The position numbers and the translations under genes were made by a program. DNA of 8,681 nt from an uncultured Actinomycetes bacterium (lineage in GTDB: Bacteria; Actinomycetota; Actinomycetes; S36-B12): the NCBI GenBank assembly GCA_905181745.1, contig CAJIYV010000160.1, forward strand, positions 1 through 8,681. Reading direction: 5' to 3'. The notes beneath the pieces were generated by a model. That model ran no database searches and was not told the DNA's origin. It saw nothing but the letters and a program-made list of their open reading frames with translations. Positions 6,004 through 8,681 of the stretch are shown piece by piece. How positions within the stretch are numbered: position 1 is the first letter of the stretch; each line of letters opens with the position of its first letter.

Positions 6004-6048
6004 AATTGTGGCCGCGAGGGGTTGTTTCCTCCCGCGGCCACAATTTTT
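6004..6048 (+). terminator. Strong intrinsic terminator of the rhodopsin gene
   Basis: AATTGTGGCCGCG (6004-6016) pairs perfectly over 13 bp with CGCGGCCACAATT (6033-6045). AGG/CCT can extend the stem within the loop. TTTTT (6044-6048) follows. It lies 20 bases past the rhodopsin stop and separates it from the SOUL gene. Confidence 0.93.
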
Positions 6049-6059
6049 GTGTCCAGACG

Positions 6060-6065
6060 TATGCT
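6060..6065 (+). promoter_or_regulatory. Candidate -10 box for a leaderless SOUL transcript
   Basis: TATGCT lies 6 bases before ATG 6072, so transcription would begin at or next to the start codon. There is no Shine-Dalgarno upstream of that ATG. No good -35 is visible; the terminator stem occupies that place. Confidence 0.4.
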
Positions 6066-6071
6066 CAAGCA

Positions 6072-6569
6072 ATGACCGAACAGCAGCCCTACACGGTGAT
6101 TAACAAGATTGGGAACATCGAGATCCGCGACTACCCGGCGAGTGTTTATGCTCAAGTAACGCTGACCGGAGATCCAAACCAGGTCGGTAGCACAGCATTT
6201 GGTTCGCTCATCGGCTACATCTCTCGCCACAAAATTGCAATGACCGCACCGGTCATCCAGGAACGCAATGCTGCACGATGGGATGTTTCTTTTGTCATGC
6301 CGGCTGGACTGAAAGCGAAGGAACTGCCCGAACCTGGCGACGGGAAACTCACCATCAACGACGTACCGGCGCACCTTGCTGCGGCTACACATTGGTCGGG
6401 TAACTGGAAGTACGCCGAAGTAGAAAAACGCGGTGACGCCATGATCACCGAACTTGCTGACCTTGGCTATCGGGTAAATGGGAAACCACGATGGGCACGG
6501 TACGACCCACCATGGAAGCCGTGGTTCATGCGACGCAATGAAGTGATTATCCCGATCGTGACTCGATAG
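6072..6569 (+). CDS. SOUL heme-binding family protein
   Basis: 165 residues, cytoplasmic, no signal peptide. Family motifs in order: YTVINKIGNIEIRDYPAS (7-24), KIAMTAPV (54-61), WDVSFVMPAG (70-79) and ARYDPPWKPWFMRRNEV (142-158). SOUL/HBP proteins bind heme or other tetrapyrroles in a hydrophobic cleft (known for the animal members); bacterial roles are unclear. I chose ATG 6072. Reading farther upstream in frame would run into the rhodopsin terminator. The start has no ribosome site and is probably leaderless. It lies behind the terminated rhodopsin gene and converges on nadA with 15 bases between stops. A functional link to the rhodopsin is possible but unproven. Confidence 0.92.
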   Translation: MTEQQPYTVINKIGNIEIRDYPASVYAQVTLTGDPNQVGSTAFGSLIGYISRHKIAMTAPVIQERNAARWDVSFVMPAGLKAKELPEPGDGKLTINDVPAHLAAATHWSGNWKYAEVEKRGDAMITELADLGYRVNGKPRWARYDPPWKPWFMRRNEVIIPIVTR

Positions 6570-6594
6570 GTGAAGCAGGCCGAGCTAGTCGAGT
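6561..6594. terminator. Inverted repeat spanning the convergent stop codons
   Basis: ACTCGATAG (6561-6569, the end of the SOUL gene) is the inverted copy, with one bulged base, of CTAGTCGAGT (6585-6594, the end of nadA on the other strand). The loop is 15 bases. Both TAG stops lie inside the arms. No T-run follows on either side, so it is at most a weak bidirectional terminator or a pausing/stabilising hairpin. Confidence 0.4.
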
Positions 6595-7775
6595 GTCGGT
6601 GTGACCCCCGGCAGGGCGAGCATGCGATCAAGGGCGATCTTTGCCCAATGTGAAGTCTCCGGATCCACGCTAATTTGGTTGACTACATTTCCACTTGCAA
6701 GTAACTCAAGTGAATACACCAAGTGCGGTAAATCAATGCGGTTCATTGTCGAGCAGAAGCAGACGGTTTTGTCCAGGTAGGTGATCTTCTGGTCCGGGTG
6801 GGCGAGTGCCAGGCGTTTCACCAAATTTAGTTCAGTGCCGATCGCCCAGGCCGAGCCGGCAGGTGCGCCCTCGATGGCAGCAATAATTTTTTCGGTTGAG
6901 CCCACCTGATCTGCCTTTTCCACAACCTCGTAGGTGCACTCAGGGTGAACAATCACTGTCACTCCGGGAACCTCTGCGCGAACTTGATCTACGCACTCAG
7001 GCGTAAAACGACCATGGACGCTGCAATGGCCTTTCCACAAAATTATTTTCGCGTTGCGCAGCTCGTCCACGGTTAAACCACCATTAGATTTGTTGGGGTT
7101 GAACACAACACAGTCATCAAGGCCCAAACCCAAGTCGCGTACGGCGGTGTTGCGACCCAAGTGTTGGTCGGGCATGAAGAGAACTTTTTCTCCCCGCTCA
7201 AACGCCCATTCAAGGCTGCGCTGGGCATTACTTGAGGTGCAGATCGAACCACCGTGCTTACCCGTGAATGCTTTGATGGCAGCTGTTGAGTTCATGTAAG
7301 TAATCGGGATGGTGACATCCGCCACGCCCGCGGCTTCAAGGTCAGCCCAACATTGCTCGACCTGGCTAATCTCGGCCATGTCCGCCATCGAGCAGCCGGC
7401 TGCCAGGTCAGGAAGAATTACCTGTTGTGAGTCCCCGGTGAGGATATCGGCGCTCTCTGCCATGAAGTGAACACCACAAAAAACAATGAACTCTGCGAGA
7501 GGCATGTCCGCAGCCTTCTGAGCAAGTTTGAAAGAGTCACCTGTGACATCAGCAAATTGAATTACTTCATCACGTTGGTAGTGGTGGCCCAAAATAAAAA
7601 CTCGATCACCCAAAGTGTCCTTTGCGGCTTGGGCTCGAGCCACAAGACCGGGGTCTGACGCTGGAGGTAGATCTCCCGGACATTCAACCCCGCGTTCACT
7701 GGTCGAATCGGCCGCTTTTCCCAACAGAAGCAGGGCAAGGGGACTGGGGGAGGGGTCAACAAAGACGCTAGCCAT
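6585..7775 (-). CDS. nadA: Quinolinate synthase NadA
   Basis: A 396-residue [4Fe-4S] enzyme that condenses iminoaspartate with dihydroxyacetone phosphate to quinolinate in de novo NAD synthesis. Motifs: ERGVECPGDLP (27-37, the actinobacterial N-terminal extension), LGHHYQRDEVI (62-72), FCGVHFMAESADIL (C100), GCSMADM, GGSICTSSNA, DQHLGRNTA, WKGHCSVHGRF (C251), HPEC and TVCFCSTMNRIDLPHL (C339/C341). C100, C251 and one of C339/C341 are the expected cluster ligands. The start is ATG 7775: it gives the family N-terminus and needs no leader. An in-frame TTG at 7796 is rejected. nadB and nadC are not adjacent. It is divergent from erpA, an Fe-S carrier that could serve it. Confidence 0.96.
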   Translation of the reverse strand: MASVFVDPSPSPLALLLLGKAADSTSERGVECPGDLPPASDPGLVARAQAAKDTLGDRVFILGHHYQRDEVIQFADVTGDSFKLAQKAADMPLAEFIVFCGVHFMAESADILTGDSQQVILPDLAAGCSMADMAEISQVEQCWADLEAAGVADVTIPITYMNSTAAIKAFTGKHGGSICTSSNAQRSLEWAFERGEKVLFMPDQHLGRNTAVRDLGLGLDDCVVFNPNKSNGGLTVDELRNAKIILWKGHCSVHGRFTPECVDQVRAEVPGVTVIVHPECTYEVVEKADQVGSTEKIIAAIEGAPAGSAWAIGTELNLVKRLALAHPDQKITYLDKTVCFCSTMNRIDLPHLVYSLELLASGNVVNQISVDPETSHWAKIALDRMLALPGVTPTLD

Positions 7776-7781
7776 CTGACA

Positions 7782-7810
7782 ATTGTCCCGCAGCAACGAA
7801 TTTCTGCCAC
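7782..7810 (-). promoter_or_regulatory. Candidate leaderless nadA promoter with palindrome
   Basis: On the minus strand GTGGCA (7810-7805), a 17-bp spacer and GACAAT (7787-7782) form a fair promoter. The -10 ends 6 bases before ATG 7775, so the transcript would be leaderless, which fits the lack of a Shine-Dalgarno. The -10 is half of a perfect 10-bp palindrome GACAATTGTC (7778-7787), a possible operator. Confidence 0.5.
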
Positions 7811-7919
7811 GTGGGGCTCTGCTCAGAGTGGAATGTCGGATCGTAAGAGGGTGGCGTCTAGCGCAAACGAAGTCCGTGCATTACCCTTAGGTAACTAACC
7901 ATTGAAAGAGGGCTGATCC

Positions 7920-8279
7920 ATGTCTACTGAAACCACAGTTGAAACCCCCGTGACCGACGGCATCGCGCTCAGCGGTGAAGCCGCAGACAAAGTCAAGACT
8001 CTCCTCGAATCTGAAGGCCGCGATGATCTCGCCCTTCGGATTGCCGTCCAGCCCGGCGGTTGTTCCGGTCTTCGTTACCAACTTTTCTTTGATGATCGCA
8101 CCCTCGATGGTGACGTTGTCAAGGAGTTCGGCGCGGTCAACGTGGTCACCGACCGCATGAGCGCCCCCTACCTCAGCGGAGCCACTATTGATTTTGTGGA
8201 CACAATTGAGAAGCAGGGCTTCACAATTGACAATCCTAATGCTGGTGGTTCGTGTGCGTGCGGGGATTCCTTCAGCTAA
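7920..8279 (+). CDS. erpA: Iron-sulfur cluster insertion protein (A-type carrier)
   Basis: 119 residues, cytoplasmic. It accepts Fe-S clusters from the assembly machinery and passes them to apo-enzymes. The HesB/IscA fold is clear: LSGEAADKVKTLL (17-29), LRIAVQPGGCSGLRYQL with C48, and NPNAGGSCACGDSFS with C112 and C114. These three cysteines are the cluster ligands of the family. ATG 7920 has AGAGGG (7907-7912) seven bases upstream. Upstream at 7881-7894, TTACC-CTTA-GGTAA is a small inverted repeat similar to that before pspA. It is divergent from nadA and followed 49 bases later by the adenosine kinase. The same erpA-kinase neighbourhood occurs in mycobacteria (Rv2204c/Rv2202c, from memory). 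Confidence 0.95.
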   Translation: MSTETTVETPVTDGIALSGEAADKVKTLLESEGRDDLALRIAVQPGGCSGLRYQLFFDDRTLDGDVVKEFGAVNVVTDRMSAPYLSGATIDFVDTIEKQGFTIDNPNAGGSCACGDSFS

Positions 8280-8315
8280 TTAGTGGGCCTGAGGGCGCAG
8301 GAGTTAGGTAGCCGG

Positions 8316-8321
8316 TAGACT
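8316..8321 (+). promoter_or_regulatory. Candidate -10 box for a leaderless kinase transcript
   Basis: TAGACT lies 7 bases before ATG 8329, and no Shine-Dalgarno precedes that ATG. The -35 region is GC-rich and not recognisable. The gene could also be read through from erpA, since no terminator is seen between them. Confidence 0.45.
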
Positions 8322-8328
8322 TTTGCAA

Positions 8329-8681
8329 ATGTCTATTCTGATTACCGGTTCCATCGCGACCGATCATTTAATGACCTTCCCGGGCAACTTTGTTGACTCG
8401 CTGGTTGCGGAAAAACTCGACAAGATCTCTCTGTCCTTCCTGGTAGACGAACTTGAAGTTCGTCGCGGGGGTGTGGCGCCGAATATTGCCTTCGGCATGG
8501 GGTGCTTGGGGCTGAAGCCGGTGCTCGTTGGGGCGGTCGGCCCAGATTTTGCTGACTATGAAAGCTGGCTCGCCCGGCACGGGGTTGATACAAGCGCTGT
8601 TCACGTTTCTGAAACGGCACACACAGCGAGGTTTATTTGCACAACCGATGCAGAGCAAAATCAAATCGCCACATTCTATGC
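8329..8681 (+). CDS. adoK: Adenosine kinase, PfkB family (partial, 3' end off window)
   Basis: 117 codons plus 2 bases are visible. A cytoplasmic ribokinase-family enzyme, probably ATP:adenosine kinase in purine salvage. ITGSIATDHLMTFPG (5-19) and SLSFLVDELEVRRGGVAPNI (about 34-53) strongly recall mycobacterial Rv2202c. RRGGVAPNIAFGMGCLG onward, with VGAVGPDFADY, is PfkB signature 1. SETAHTARFICTTD (94-107) is also shared with the mycobacterial enzyme. The C-terminal half with the catalytic Asp is outside the window, so completeness cannot be judged. Some annotations call this family a generic carbohydrate kinase (cbhK); the resemblance to adenosine kinase is the better guide. Confidence 0.9.
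   Translation, partial: MSILITGSIATDHLMTFPGNFVDSLVAEKLDKISLSFLVDELEVRRGGVAPNIAFGMGCLGLKPVLVGAVGPDFADYESWLARHGVDTSAVHVSETAHTARFICTTDAEQNQIATFY

Noticed and set aside
6006..6071. Upstream in-frame start for the SOUL gene
   Set aside because: It lies in the rhodopsin terminator hairpin; the family homology starts after ATG 6072.
7776..7796. TTG start seven codons upstream of nadA
   Set aside because: No ribosome site, and the extra residues come from the palindromic promoter region.

Overview
The window most likely comes from a planktonic, probably freshwater, actinobacterium, perhaps of the Nanopelagicales (acI) type. The evidence is an actinorhodopsin-type proton pump, actinobacterial families (DUF3043, PspAB, the long actinobacterial form of quinolinate synthase, a mycobacterial-type adenosine kinase), GTG starts, moderate GC, short intergenic gaps and several probable leaderless starts. 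The genus cannot be fixed from this stretch.

Layout, left to right. (1) 1-728, minus strand: a canonical cobalamin riboswitch followed by an intrinsic terminator leads into a secreted protein with squalene-cyclase/prenyltransferase-like alpha-alpha repeats. That gene runs off the left edge. A vitamin-B12 capture or uptake role is the best reading. (2) 756-2593, minus strand: a compact three-gene unit of a DUF3043 membrane protein, a Kv-beta-like aldo/keto reductase and a small conserved actinobacterial protein. (3) 2622-4939, plus strand: an envelope-stress operon pspA-htpX-pspAB. (4) 5108-6048, plus strand: a monocistronic green-type proton-pumping rhodopsin with a very strong Shine-Dalgarno, a perfect inverted repeat just upstream and a strong intrinsic terminator. 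(5) 6060-6569: a SOUL heme-binding protein, probably leaderless. (6) 6585-7810, minus strand: nadA (quinolinate synthase), convergent with the SOUL gene. (7) 7920-8681, plus strand: erpA (Fe-S carrier), divergent from nadA, then a partial adenosine kinase cut by the right edge.

Functional themes. The rhodopsin makes proton-motive force beside a Psp system that responds to membrane and PMF stress. NadA carries a [4Fe-4S] cluster and sits divergent to an Fe-S carrier. The left edge looks like the start of a B12-scavenging locus. No mobile element, CRISPR array, tRNA or rRNA was seen. The stretch without a gene at 445-755 (about 310 bases) holds the riboswitch, its terminator, a promoter and an inverted repeat.
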